DNA of 33,150 nt from Streptomyces sp. NRRL S-31 (GTDB lineage: Bacteria; Actinomycetota; Actinomycetes; Streptomycetales; Streptomycetaceae). A program made the position numbers and the translations under genes. Under the pieces are notes generated by a model that was given only the letters and a program-made list of their open reading frames with translations, had not been told where the DNA came from and did no database searches. The stretch's first letter is position 1. The number at the start of each line of letters is the position of its first letter. The stretch lies in assembly GCF_000718775.1 (NCBI RefSeq), contig NZ_JOCB01000096.1, positions 1 through 33,150 on the forward strand. The letters run 5' to 3'. This document shows positions 24,804-33,042 of this stretch, one piece after another.

Positions 24804-27157
24804 CAGCCGAGTCCGCGCACCCGCACCGGACAGGGCGGCGCCGCCACGCCGCTCTCCCCCTCCCGGGTCACCACCACCCGGTCGCCCTGCCGGCGGGCGA
24901 CATAGCGCTCGATCTCCGCTTGCTCCCACCCGTCGCCCGGGTCCGGCACGACCAGCCCGCCCCCGGTCCGCCCGGGCGCGGGCGCCCACACCTCCAGCTC
25001 CAGCCCCCCGTCGGCCCCACGCACGGGCAGCACCGCGCCCGCGCGCGCGAAGACCGGTATCCGGGACAGCGGCGCCTCCACGAGGACCCGGGCCGGCCCC
25101 TCGTGGACCTCCTCCGTCGCCGTGTCGTACCAGCGGCCCTGGGGCAGGAGCACCGCACGCCGGCCGGTGCCCGCCTCCAGCACCGGGGCCACCAGGAGAC
25201 CGTCACCCAGCAGGAACGCGTCCTCGCAGTCGCGCAGCGCCCGGTCCTCCGGCGAGCCCCACCACAGCGGCCGCACATAGGGCGCCCCGGTACGCCGCGC
25301 CAGCTGCGCCAGCGTCAGGAAGTACGGCAGCAGCCGCCGGCGCTCGAGCAGCGCCGCGCGCGCGTGCTCCAGCACCTCGGCACCGAACTCCCAGGGCTCT
25401 CCGCGCCCCGCCCGCGCGCCCGCGTGGGTGCGGAACAGCGGCAGGTACGCGCCCAGCTGGAGCCACCGCAGATACAGCTCCGGTGACAAGCCGTCGCCGT
25501 GACCGCCCACATCGGGACCCGAGTACGGCACCCCGCACAATCCCAGCCCCAGCACCAGCGAAAGCGACGCCCGCAGCCCGGGCCAGCCCGTCGCCACGTC
25601 CCCCGACCAGGCACCCCCGTACCGCTGCGACCCCGCCCAGCCCGAGCGGGACAACAGGAAGGGCCGCTCCCCGGGAGCCAGCTCGCCCAGCCCGTCGTAG
25701 GCCGCCCGCGCCATGCACAGCGCGTACACGTTGTGCGCCTCCCGGTGGTCCCCGCCGCGCCCCTCCAGCACGTGCCGGGCCGAACGCGGCAACGTCGACT
25801 CCCCGAAGGCGCTGAACGACGTCGGTTCGTCCATGTCGTGCCAGAACCCGCCGAAGCCCTGCCCCAGCGGCTCCGCGTAGAGCCCGCCCCACCACGCGCG
25901 CACGCGCGCGTCCGTGAAGTCCGGGAAGACCGACTCGCCGGCCCACCCGACGCCCCGCACCGTACGGCCCCGCGCGTCCCGCACGAACGCGTCCACCGCC
26001 GTACCCCCCTCGTACACGGCGTCGCCCGGGGCCGACCGCACCGCCGGAGCGACGACCGACACCAGCCGGATCCCGTCCCGGCGCAGCTCCTCCGCCAGCA
26101 CCGGCAGCTTGGGGAAACGATCCTGGTCGACGGTGAACACCCGGTGGTCGTCCTGGTGACCGGCACCGAGGTGCACGGCGTCCAGCGGCAGCCCGTGCTC
26201 CAGGTGGCCCGCCACGGTCCGGCGCACGTCCTGCTCGTCGCCACCCCGCGCGTGATGGTGCCCCAGGGCCCACGCGGGCGGCAGCGCGGGCGCCCCCGTC
26301 AGCGACGCCCATGTGAGGAGCACGCGCGCGGGAGTCCCCACCATCACCCAGCAGCGCAGCGGACCGCCGTCCATGCGCACCTCGCACCGCCCCGCCCGGT
26401 CATGACCCGACCCGGCGCCCTCCTCACCCTCCCGCAAGGCCACGATGCCGTCCCACGTCGTGTCATGGAACACCAGGTGCGTGCCCGCGTCCGCCACCAC
26501 CAGCTGCACCGGCATCGTCAGGTGCAGCGGGTCGTCACCGGGCCCGAACGGCCGGCCGGGACCGGTGTTCCACAGCCGGTACCCGCCGTCCCGCAGCCGC
26601 GGACCGCGGGCGCGCCCGCCCAGCCCGAAGAAGCGGGCGTCCGCCGCCACCTCCGACCGCTGCATCCACCGTGCCGCACCCCCGCCGACCGGCTCCCACC
26701 AGCGCGGCGGCAGATCCCGCCGCAACGTCACCCCACCCGGCGTGCACACCTGCACCGCGCCGTACCGCGACACGACGACCGTCACCCGCTCGGCCACCAC
26801 CCGCCAGCCGCCGTCCTTGTCCGGCTCCAGCACCGCCCTCGGATCGGGTTCCGGACCGCTCCCGGCGAGCGCGTACGACGGCTGCGGCCCGGCCCCGTCC
26901 CATCCCCAGAACACCGCACCGTTCACCGCCACCACGATCCGCAGCTCGGAACGGTCGAACCGGATCAGACCACCGCCCGGACCCGGCTCCACGCCCCGCA
27001 CCTGTCCCGGCACCCGCGCACGCTCCGGCCCCCGGGGCGGCAGCCCCGCCGCGTCGATACGTCTCCTGCGCCACGCGGCCCGTACGGTGCGCAGCCCCCG
27101 TGCCGCACCCCCCGAACCGACCACACTCACCGAACGCACCAGGTCACGACCGTCCAT
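24803..27157 (-). CDS. Glycoside hydrolase family 31 (alpha-glucosidase-like), cytosolic
   Basis: A 784-aa GH31 enzyme. An N-terminal beta-sandwich (about 60-250) is followed by the catalytic barrel (about 280-640) and C-terminal beta domains. The nucleophile motif is FGGFWHDMDEP (Asp441) and the acid/base lies in GGAWSGDVATGW (Asp520); LLSRSGWAGSQRYGG precedes it as in alpha-glucosidases. No signal peptide or membrane segment is seen, so it should act inside the cell on imported alpha-glucosides (the linkage is not predictable). I chose the ATG at 27157, with GGGTGAG just upstream; a GTG at 27166 would add three residues. It is divergent from aacS and convergent with the Nudix gene. No sugar transporter is adjacent. 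Confidence 0.9.
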   Translation of the reverse strand: MDGRDLVRSVSVVGSGGAARGLRTVRAAWRRRRIDAAGLPPRGPERARVPGQVRGVEPGPGGGLIRFDRSELRIVVAVNGAVFWGWDGAGPQPSYALAGSGPEPDPRAVLEPDKDGGWRVVAERVTVVVSRYGAVQVCTPGGVTLRRDLPPRWWEPVGGGAARWMQRSEVAADARFFGLGGRARGPRLRDGGYRLWNTGPGRPFGPGDDPLHLTMPVQLVVADAGTHLVFHDTTWDGIVALREGEEGAGSGHDRAGRCEVRMDGGPLRCWVMVGTPARVLLTWASLTGAPALPPAWALGHHHARGGDEQDVRRTVAGHLEHGLPLDAVHLGAGHQDDHRVFTVDQDRFPKLPVLAEELRRDGIRLVSVVAPAVRSAPGDAVYEGGTAVDAFVRDARGRTVRGVGWAGESVFPDFTDARVRAWWGGLYAEPLGQGFGGFWHDMDEPTSFSAFGESTLPRSARHVLEGRGGDHREAHNVYALCMARAAYDGLGELAPGERPFLLSRSGWAGSQRYGGAWSGDVATGWPGLRASLSLVLGLGLCGVPYSGPDVGGHGDGLSPELYLRWLQLGAYLPLFRTHAGARAGRGEPWEFGAEVLEHARAALLERRRLLPYFLTLAQLARRTGAPYVRPLWWGSPEDRALRDCEDAFLLGDGLLVAPVLEAGTGRRAVLLPQGRWYDTATEEVHEGPARVLVEAPLSRIPVFARAGAVLPVRGADGGLELEVWAPAPGRTGGGLVVPDPGDGWEQAEIERYVARRQGDRVVVTREGESGVAAPPCPVRVRGLG

Positions 27158-27368
27158 GCTGCTCACCCTGTCACTGAGCGCCCCACGCGCGCGTGTCGTT
27201 CAACTGCCGTTCACCCGTGCCAAGGCCACATCTTCATGGCGTGGACTATGTGGGACGCACCCTGGTGTAGAAGTCGATCACATGGCATCGTCCCTGTCAG
27301 CCGCGTCACGCGCACACCCCAGCCGTGCGCGGACCGACGCCCACGACGCGCGAGCCCGGGAGCCTCCC

Positions 27369-29336
27369 ATGTCGACAGCGAACCCCCAGCCGCTCTGGCA
27401 GCCCGACCCCGAGCGGATCGCGCGGGCCCGCATCACCCGGTTCCAGGCATGGGCCGCCGAACACCACGGCGCCCCGGCCGAGGGCGGCTACCCGGCCCTG
27501 CACCGCTGGTCCGTCGACCAACTGGACACCTTCTGGCAAGCCGTCACCGAGTGGTTCGACGTACGGTTCTCGACCCCCTACACGCGCGTGCTCGGCGACC
27601 GCGCCATGCCCGGCGCCCAGTGGTTCCCCGGAGCCACCCTCAACTACGCCGAGCACGCCCTGCGCGCCGCGGCCGACCGCGCCGACGAACCCGCGATCCT
27701 GCACGTGGACGAGTCCCACGAGCCCCGCCCGGTGACCTGGTCCGAGCTGCGCCGCCAGGTCGGCTCCCTCGCCGCGGAACTCCGCGCGCTCGGCGTGCGC
27801 CCCGGCGACCGCGTCAGCGGCTACCTGCCCAACATCCCCCAGGCCATCGTCGCCCTCCTCGCCACCGCCGCCGTCGGCGCCGTCTGGACCTCCTGCGCCC
27901 CCGACTTCGGCGCCCGCAGCGTCCTCGACCGCTTCCAGCAGGTGGAACCCGTCGTCCTGTTCGCCGTCGACGGCTACCGCTACGGCGGCAAGGAGCACGA
28001 CCGCCGCGAGATCGTCGCCGAACTGCGCCGCGAGCTGCCCACCCTGCGCGCCGTCGTGCACATCCCGCTGCTGGGGACCCAGGCCCCCGAAGGCACCCTG
28101 GAGTGGGACGCGCTGACGGCCGGCGACACCGAGCCGGTCTTCGAGCAGGTCCCCTTCGACCACCCGCTGTGGGTGCTGTACTCCTCCGGCACGACCGGCC
28201 TGCCCAAGGCCATCGTCCAGTCCCAGGGCGGCATCCTGGTCGAACACCTCAAGCAGCTCGGCCTGCACTGCGACCTCGGCCCCGGGGACCGCTTCTTCTG
28301 GTACACCTCCACCGGCTGGATGATGTGGAACTTCCTCGTCTCCGGCCTCCTCACGGGCACCACGATCGTCCTGTACGACGGCAGCCCCGGCTACCCCGAC
28401 ACGGGCGCCCAGTGGCACGTCGCCGAACGCACCGGAGCCACCCTCTACGGCACCTCCGCCGCCTACGTCATGGCCTGCCGCAAGGCCGGCGTCCACCCCG
28501 CACGCGACTACGACCTCTCCACGGTCCAGTGCGTCGCCACCACCGGCTCCCCCCTGCCCCCCGACGGCTTCCGCTGGCTGCACGACGAGGTCCGCGACGA
28601 CCTGTGGATCGCCTCCGTCAGCGGCGGCACGGACGTCTGCTCCTGTTTCGCCGGAGCCGTCCCCACCCTCCCGGTGTACACCGGCGAACTCCAGGCGCCC
28701 GGCCTCGGGACCGACCTCCAGTCCTGGGACCCGAGCGGCAAGCCCCTCATCGACGAGGTCGGCGAGCTGGTCGTCGCCAACCCCATGCCGTCCATGCCGA
28801 TCCGCTTCTGGAACGACCCCGACGGCAGCCGCTACCACGGCAGCTACTTCGACACCTACCCCGGCGTCTGGCGCCACGGCGACTGGATCACCGTCACCGC
28901 ACGGGGAACCGTGATCGTGCACGGCCGCTCCGACTCCACCCTCAACCGGCAGGGCGTCCGCATGGGCTCGGCCGACATCTACGAGGTCGTCGAGCGCCTG
29001 CCCGAGATCAGGGAATCCCTGGTCATCGGCATCGAGCAGCCCGACGGCGGCTACTGGATGCCGCTGTTCGTGCACCTCGCGCCGGGTGCGGTCCTGGACG
29101 AAGCGCTCCTGGACCGCGTCAAGCAGGCCATCCGGGAACAGCTCTCGCCCCGCCACATCCCCGACGAGATCATCGAGGTGCCGGGAATCCCGCACACCCT
29201 CACCGGCAAGCGCATCGAGGTCCCGGTCAAACGCCTCCTGCAAGGCACCCCCCTGGAGAAGGCGGTCAACCCCGGCTCCATCGACGACCTCACCGTGCTC
29301 GCCTTCTACGAGGAGCTCGCCCGCAAGCGCCCCTGA
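27369..29336 (+). CDS. aacS: Acetoacetyl-CoA synthetase
   Basis: A 655-aa acyl-adenylate-forming enzyme that activates acetoacetate with ATP and CoA. The N-terminal part LWQPDPERIARARITRFQAW and WSVDQLDTFWQAVTEWFDV is characteristic of acetoacetyl-CoA synthetases. The ATP loop is LYSSGTTGLPKAIVQSQGG (Ser272 onward), with WTSCAPDFG, YTSTGWMMWN, GDWI and a catalytic lysine in HTLTGKRIEVP (Lys614), the residue that in this family is controlled by lysine acetylation. The open frame extends far upstream as a shadow of the opposite gene; the ATG at 27369 has GGGAG 8 nt before it and the family N-terminus. A terminator hairpin follows. It would let the cell use acetoacetate or recycle ketone units. 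Confidence 0.93.
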   Translation: MSTANPQPLWQPDPERIARARITRFQAWAAEHHGAPAEGGYPALHRWSVDQLDTFWQAVTEWFDVRFSTPYTRVLGDRAMPGAQWFPGATLNYAEHALRAAADRADEPAILHVDESHEPRPVTWSELRRQVGSLAAELRALGVRPGDRVSGYLPNIPQAIVALLATAAVGAVWTSCAPDFGARSVLDRFQQVEPVVLFAVDGYRYGGKEHDRREIVAELRRELPTLRAVVHIPLLGTQAPEGTLEWDALTAGDTEPVFEQVPFDHPLWVLYSSGTTGLPKAIVQSQGGILVEHLKQLGLHCDLGPGDRFFWYTSTGWMMWNFLVSGLLTGTTIVLYDGSPGYPDTGAQWHVAERTGATLYGTSAAYVMACRKAGVHPARDYDLSTVQCVATTGSPLPPDGFRWLHDEVRDDLWIASVSGGTDVCSCFAGAVPTLPVYTGELQAPGLGTDLQSWDPSGKPLIDEVGELVVANPMPSMPIRFWNDPDGSRYHGSYFDTYPGVWRHGDWITVTARGTVIVHGRSDSTLNRQGVRMGSADIYEVVERLPEIRESLVIGIEQPDGGYWMPLFVHLAPGAVLDEALLDRVKQAIREQLSPRHIPDEIIEVPGIPHTLTGKRIEVPVKRLLQGTPLEKAVNPGSIDDLTVLAFYEELARKRP

Positions 29337-29363
29337 CCCCGCGGAAGACCACCCTCCGTATCC

Positions 29364-29404
29364 GGTCCCGGAGGCCGCAGACCCCGTCGGCGACCTCCGG
29401 GACC
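29364..29404 (+). terminator. Terminator hairpin after aacS
   Basis: GGTCCCGGAGG (29364-29374) and CCTCCGGGACC (29394-29404) form a perfect 11-bp stem with a 19-nt loop, 28 nt after the aacS stop. No T-tract follows. It separates aacS from the next rightward gene, which has its own promoter. Confidence 0.6.
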
Positions 29405-29487
29405 CACCGCGTCCCCACCCCTTCACGCCGCTGTGACCTGCGCGGACGACCCCCACCACCCGCTCCGCGGCCACCGTCGGACCGCCG

Positions 29488-29510
29488 TTGTCAGTACCAC
29501 CGGTTACGGT
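29488..29510 (+). promoter_or_regulatory. RecA-independent DNA-damage (PafBC-type) promoter motif
   Basis: TTGTCAGTA (29488-29496), 8 bp, then TACGGT (29505-29510) fits the actinobacterial RecA-NDp consensus tTGTCRgtg-N8-TAnnnT with one mismatch at the last, weakly conserved base of the first block. In mycobacteria this promoter class is switched on by PafBC after DNA damage. The predicted start near 29517 leaves a leader of about 29 nt with GGGGGAAA before the ATG at 29546. Confidence 0.65.
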
Positions 29511-29545
29511 GAGTGAGCATTGATCGACTGCGCACAGGGGGAAAC

Positions 29546-30439
29546 ATGGCGCACACCGACCACCAGACCATGCGACGCGACCTGCGCCGCGAGATCGCCG
29601 GCACCATCGGCGTGCTCACCGACGACCACGACTTCCGCGCCATGCGGCGCTACCGCAGCTTCACCTTCGACGACCACACGACCTACCTCCGGCAACTGGA
29701 GGCGGTCCTCAAGGCCCGCGCCGCACAGGGCACCCACACCACCCTCGCCCTCTTCGACCCCGAGGACTACGCCGCGTACTGCGTGGACACCGGCCTGGAC
29801 CCGGAAGCCCCGGCCAGCCGCACCCGGTTCACCGCGGAACTGGCGGCCACCGGCCCCACCGTCCCCTACGACGGCCGCCCGCTCGCCCTCCTCCTGCCGG
29901 CCCTCGTGGACGAAGCCGTACGCCAGGCCACCTGGGAGTACGCCACCACCCTCCTGTCCCGCCTCGGCCCCTGCCCTACCTGCGGCGAAGACATCGGCAG
30001 GGCGGCCTTCACCCGCGCCTCCCGACTGCTGGTCCGCATCCTCGACACCGCGCCGCCCGGCGACCGGCACCTCGTCTGCACCGTCTCGGGACCGCCGGAC
30101 ACCCTCGTCGCCGTCCTGCACGCCGACCAGGACCCCCACGGCGAAACCCGTCTGAACGAAGCCGAGGCCCTGGAGTTCACCAGCGTGCTCGCCCTCGGAC
30201 TCGCCACCCGCAGCCCCGGCGGACTCGTCATGCGCACCAGCGCCACGGGCACGGCCGACCGCGTGCACGGCTGGCGACTGCGCGGCGGCGCCCTCGAACC
30301 ACTCACGGCATCGGAAGTGTTCGACGCCTACTGCACCGACGCCGACTCCGGCGACATCATCCCGCCCGAGGCCGGGGTCGACTACCGCGAACCCCCCGAC
30401 CTCGGAGACGACGGCACGGCGGCGGACCACCACCACTGA
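29546..30439 (+). CDS. Hypothetical protein behind a DNA-damage-type promoter
   Basis: A 297-aa soluble protein that I cannot assign to a family. It is acidic with a helical N-terminal half (MRRDLRREIAGTIGVLTDDHDFRAMRRYRSF), contains a single CPTC (Cys-Pro-Thr-Cys, about residues 144-147) that could be half a metal site or a redox pair, and ends in a His-rich tail. There is no signal peptide or membrane helix. The ATG at 29546 has GGGGGAAAC upstream; the frame is open to 29513, but that lies upstream of the predicted transcription start. The motif at 29488-29510 suggests induction by DNA damage. A bidirectional hairpin separates it from convergent ptsI. Confidence 0.8.
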   Translation: MAHTDHQTMRRDLRREIAGTIGVLTDDHDFRAMRRYRSFTFDDHTTYLRQLEAVLKARAAQGTHTTLALFDPEDYAAYCVDTGLDPEAPASRTRFTAELAATGPTVPYDGRPLALLLPALVDEAVRQATWEYATTLLSRLGPCPTCGEDIGRAAFTRASRLLVRILDTAPPGDRHLVCTVSGPPDTLVAVLHADQDPHGETRLNEAEALEFTSVLALGLATRSPGGLVMRTSATGTADRVHGWRLRGGALEPLTASEVFDAYCTDADSGDIIPPEAGVDYREPPDLGDDGTAADHHH

Positions 30440-30464
30440 GGCACCGGACCACGACCGCGAACGC

Positions 30465-30500
30465 ACCAGGGGCGCCCCACCCGAAGGCGGGACGCCCCTG
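30465..30500. terminator. Bidirectional terminator between the hypothetical gene and ptsI
   Basis: CCAGGGGCG (30465-30473) and CGCCCCTGG (30492-30500) are perfectly complementary, with an inner CCC/GGG after one mismatch. It lies in the 91-bp gap between convergent genes and can terminate both. Confidence 0.75.
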
Positions 30501-30530
30501 GACCCGGCACCCCGCAAGGCACCGGTACGG

Positions 30531-32201
30531 CTACTCGCCGGACAGCACCGCCCGGGCCGCGCCGCGCGCCTCCTCGGCACTGTCCGCCGCACGCGCCGCC
30601 GCCGCGGCCCGCTCACACTGCGCCAGCGTGTACTTCGCCAGCGTCGCGCGGACATACGGAATCGACGCCGAACCCATGGACAGGGAGGTGACACCCAGAC
30701 CGGTCAGCACACACGCCAGCAGCGGATCGGACGCGGCCTCGCCACACACCCCGCAGCTCTTGCCCTCGGCCTTCGCCGCCTCGGCCGACAGCGCCACCAG
30801 GTCGAGCAGCGCCGGCTGCCACGGGTCCTGGAGCCGCGACACCGCACCCACCTGCCGGTCCGCCGCGAACGTGTACTGCGCGAGGTCATTGGTCCCCAGC
30901 GACAGGAACTCGACCTCCTGGAGGATCGACCGCGCCCGCAGCGCCGCCGACGGGATCTCCACCATCGCGCCGAACTTCGCCCGCAGCCCGGCCTCCCGGC
31001 AGGCTTCCGCGAACGCCTTGGCGTCCGTGCGGTCCGCCACCATGGGCGCCATCACCTCAAGGTAGACGGGCAGTCCCTCGGCGGCCTTCGCCAGCGCCGT
31101 CAGCTGGGTGCGCAGCACCTCCGGGTGGTCGAGCAGCGTCCGCAGGCCCCGCACGCCCAGCGCGGGGTTCGGCTCGTCCGCCGGCGTCAGGAAGTCCAGC
31201 GGCTTGTCCGCGCCCGCGTCCAGCACCCGCACGACCACACGGCTCTCGGGGAACGCCTCCAGCACCCGCCGGTAGGCCTCCACCTGCTTCTCCTCGGAAG
31301 GAGCGCTCTTGCTGTCGTCCAGGAACAGGAACTCGGTACGGAACAGACCGACACCCTCGGCACCCGCCTCGACCGCGGCCGGCACGTCCGCCGGACCGCC
31401 GACGTTGGCCAGCAGCGGCACCTTGTGCCCGTCCGCGGTGGCACCGGGACCGGTGGAAGCGGCCAGCGCGGCCCTGCGCTCGGCAGCCGCGGCCTCCAGC
31501 TGCGCCTTCTTCTCCGCGCTCGGCTGCACGAAGACATCACCGGTGCTGCCGTCCACGGCCACGACGATGCCCTCGGCCAGCTCGCCGGCGCCCGGCAGCG
31601 CCACGACGGCCGGCACGCCCAGCGCCCGCGCCAGAATGGCGCTGTGGCTGGTCGGGCCGCCCTCCTCGGTCACGAACCCGAGCACCAGCGACGGGTCGAG
31701 CAGCGCCGTGTCGGCGGGAGCAAGGTCCCGGGCCACGAGCACGTACGGCTGGTCGCTGTCCGGAACACCCGGCATCGGCACACCCAGCAGCCGGGCGACG
31801 ATACGGTTGCGCACGTCGTCGAGGTCGGCCACGCGCCCGGCGAGGTACTCACCGGCGCCGGCCAGCAGCTCCCGGTAGGCCGCGAAGGCGTCGTACACGG
31901 CGCGCTCGGCGGTGCTGCCGACGGCGATCCGCCGGTCCACGTCCGCCATCAGCTCCGGGTCCTGGGCCATCATGGCCTGCGCTTCCAGGACGGCCTGGGC
32001 CTCGCCGCCCGCCAGATTGCCGCGCGCCATCAGGTCGGCGGCCACGGCGTCCACGGCCTGGCGGGCACGTCCCTGCTCCCGCTCGGCGTCCTCGGCGGGG
32101 ATCTGCTTGGCCGGCGGCTCCAGCACCGCCGTGCCCATGTGCCGAACCTCGCCGATCGCCACGCCATGGCTCACGCCGACGCCTCGCAGCGTTGTCTCCA
32201 T
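30531..32201 (-). CDS. ptsI: Phosphoenolpyruvate-protein phosphotransferase, PTS enzyme I
   Basis: A 556-aa enzyme I. It takes phosphate from phosphoenolpyruvate and passes it to HPr, driving sugar uptake through the PTS; it acts in the cytosol as a dimer. The active-site motif GGPTSHSAILARALGVPAV has His186, the phosphorylated residue. The C-terminal PEP-binding barrel has GVGLFRTEFLF, ANVGGPADVPAAVEAGAEG, EIPSAALRA, LGTNDLAQYTFAADR and the catalytic Cys in CGVCGEAASDPLL. The ATG at 32201 is preceded by a GGTGAG-type site. It lies 78 bp after crr on the same strand, the usual Streptomyces crr-ptsI order, and is likely controlled by DasR from the upstream dre site. Confidence 0.97.
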   Translation of the reverse strand: METTLRGVGVSHGVAIGEVRHMGTAVLEPPAKQIPAEDAEREQGRARQAVDAVAADLMARGNLAGGEAQAVLEAQAMMAQDPELMADVDRRIAVGSTAERAVYDAFAAYRELLAGAGEYLAGRVADLDDVRNRIVARLLGVPMPGVPDSDQPYVLVARDLAPADTALLDPSLVLGFVTEEGGPTSHSAILARALGVPAVVALPGAGELAEGIVVAVDGSTGDVFVQPSAEKKAQLEAAAAERRAALAASTGPGATADGHKVPLLANVGGPADVPAAVEAGAEGVGLFRTEFLFLDDSKSAPSEEKQVEAYRRVLEAFPESRVVVRVLDAGADKPLDFLTPADEPNPALGVRGLRTLLDHPEVLRTQLTALAKAAEGLPVYLEVMAPMVADRTDAKAFAEACREAGLRAKFGAMVEIPSAALRARSILQEVEFLSLGTNDLAQYTFAADRQVGAVSRLQDPWQPALLDLVALSAEAAKAEGKSCGVCGEAASDPLLACVLTGLGVTSLSMGSASIPYVRATLAKYTLAQCERAAAAARAADSAEEARGAARAVLSGE

Positions 32202-32220
32202 CTCACCCGTCTCCGATAGT

Positions 32221-32237
32221 GCGGCGGGTCCCGCCGC
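32221..32237 (-). repeat. Palindromic hairpin between crr and ptsI
   Basis: GCGGCGGG-T-CCCGCCGC is a perfect 8-bp inverted repeat (as RNA, a 6-bp stem with a 5-nt loop) in the 78-bp intercistronic gap. It may attenuate read-through from crr or stabilise the upstream mRNA end. Confidence 0.4.
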
Positions 32238-32279
32238 CGCGGTGGTTGTCCGGTTCGCCGCCGTACGACGGCACTGCTG

Positions 32280-32729
32280 TCAGTTCCAGGAGAAGAGGCT
32301 GTCGCCGGCCTTCACGTCGCCGCTGTCCCGGAGCTCGGAGAGGGAGTCGGCCGTGGCCTCGAGCGCGACGACGGGGCAGACCGGGGACTTGCCGGCGGCC
32401 TCGACGGCGGCCGGGTTCCAGCGGATGACGGCCTGGCCGCGGGTCACGGTGTCCCCCTTGTTGACCAGCAGCTCGAAGCCCTCGCCGTTGAGCTGGACCG
32501 TGTCGATGCCGAGGTGGGTGAGGACGCCGTGCCCGCTCTCGTCGACCACGACGAAGGCGTGCGGGTGGAGGGAGACGATGACGCCATCCACGGGCGACAC
32601 CGCCTCGGACGCCTCGCGCACGGGATCGATGGCGGTACCCGGGCCGACCATGGCCCCGGCGAAGACCGGATCGGGCACTGCGGCCAGTCCGATGGCCCGT
32701 CCGGCGAGAGGGGACGTCACGGTGGTCAT
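32280..32729 (-). CDS. crr: PTS glucose-type enzyme IIA (EIIA-Crr)
   Basis: A 149-aa EIIA of the glucose family, a cytosolic phosphocarrier between HPr and EIIB subunits; in Streptomyces it serves N-acetylglucosamine uptake. The family core is seen: VPDPVFAGAMVGPG, SPVDGVIVSLHPHAFVV with His57 (equivalent to E. coli His75) and GVLTHLGIDTVQLNGEGF with His72 (equivalent to phosphorylated His90), then VNKGDTVTRGQ. The ATG at 32729 has GGGAGG 6 nt before it; an ATG at 32813 would add 28 residues not found in the family. Upstream lie two 16-bp palindromes, one a dre site, so DasR control is likely. Confidence 0.96.
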   Translation of the reverse strand: MTTVTSPLAGRAIGLAAVPDPVFAGAMVGPGTAIDPVREASEAVSPVDGVIVSLHPHAFVVVDESGHGVLTHLGIDTVQLNGEGFELLVNKGDTVTRGQAVIRWNPAAVEAAGKSPVCPVVALEATADSLSELRDSGDVKAGDSLFSWN

Positions 32730-32823
32730 GGGAAGCCTCCCAAGGAGTGGAGCTGTGGGTAGGGCCGTCACTGGCTGCCCCCTGACGGCGCACTGAGCAG
32801 CAGCGTATGTCAAAGGAAGTGGC

Positions 32824-32839
32824 GGTTCCGTACGGAACC
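32824..32839. promoter_or_regulatory. Perfect 16-bp palindrome upstream of crr, regulator unknown
   Basis: GGTTCCGTACGGAACC is a perfect palindrome, centred 24 bp from the centre of the dre site and on its crr side. It lies about 100 bp upstream of the crr ATG and probably over or beside the crr promoter (a TANNNT-type -10, TACGCT, lies at 32801-32806 on the minus strand). It does not match the DasR consensus. Confidence 0.5.
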
Positions 32840-32847
32840 TACCAGCA

Positions 32848-32863
32848 GGTGGTCTAGACCACC
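32848..32863. promoter_or_regulatory. DasR-responsive element (dre) upstream of crr-ptsI
   Basis: GGTGGTCTAGACCACC is a perfect 16-bp palindrome with the core TGGTCTAGACCA of the DasR consensus ACTGGTCTAGACCACT. DasR is the GntR/HutC-type repressor of amino-sugar and PTS genes and is released by glucosamine-6-phosphate; crr and ptsI are known targets in S. coelicolor. It also lies 12 bp upstream of the -35 of the first rRNA promoter on the opposite strand. Confidence 0.85.
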
Positions 32864-32875
32864 AACCCTGTCGAT

Positions 32876-32905
32876 TTGCACGGTCTCCGAACCTCCGTGT
32901 ACAGT
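32876..32905 (+). promoter_or_regulatory. First promoter of an rRNA operon
   Basis: TTGCAC (32876-32881), an 18-bp spacer and TACAGT (32900-32905) make a good housekeeping promoter reading rightward into the rRNA leader. The start is expected at about 32911-32912. Streptomyces rRNA operons typically have several tandem promoters; others may be present downstream. Confidence 0.65.
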
Positions 32906-32912
32906 CGTACTC

Positions 32913-32954
32913 CTGCTTGGGGCTGAGGGACGCGAAAGCGCCCCGGTCAAGCAG
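32913..32954 (+). repeat. 5'-end hairpin of the rRNA leader
   Basis: CTGCTTG (32913-32919) pairs with CAAGCAG (32948-32954), enclosing a second GC stem around a GAAA loop (GGGACGCGAAAGCGCCCC). It begins within a base or two of the predicted start of the first rRNA transcript. Confidence 0.5.
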
Positions 32955-33010
32955 AACCCAAACTCGTCAGATCCTATCTCTGGATCACCTTCTGCATGTC
33001 CGCAGGAGAG

Positions 33011-33042
33011 TGGTCAGGGGGCCGGAAAAAGCCTGATAGAGT
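33011..33042 (+). promoter_or_regulatory. Second, weaker rRNA promoter candidate
   Basis: TAGAGT (33037-33042) in CCTGATAGAGTTTG is a good -10. The best upstream hexamer, TGGTCA (33011-33016), is 20 bp away, which is long. The AT-rich GGAAAAAG between them is typical of Streptomyces rRNA promoters. Confidence 0.4.

Noticed and set aside
27242..27273. aacS promoter from TGGACT and TAGAAG
   Set aside because: The spacer is 20 bp and both hexamers are poor matches, so I did not list it.
25499..29512. A 1337-codon plus-strand open frame across GH31 and aacS
   Set aside because: It is antisense to GH31 and out of frame with aacS, is Arg/Pro/His-rich, and both true genes have clear catalytic motifs.
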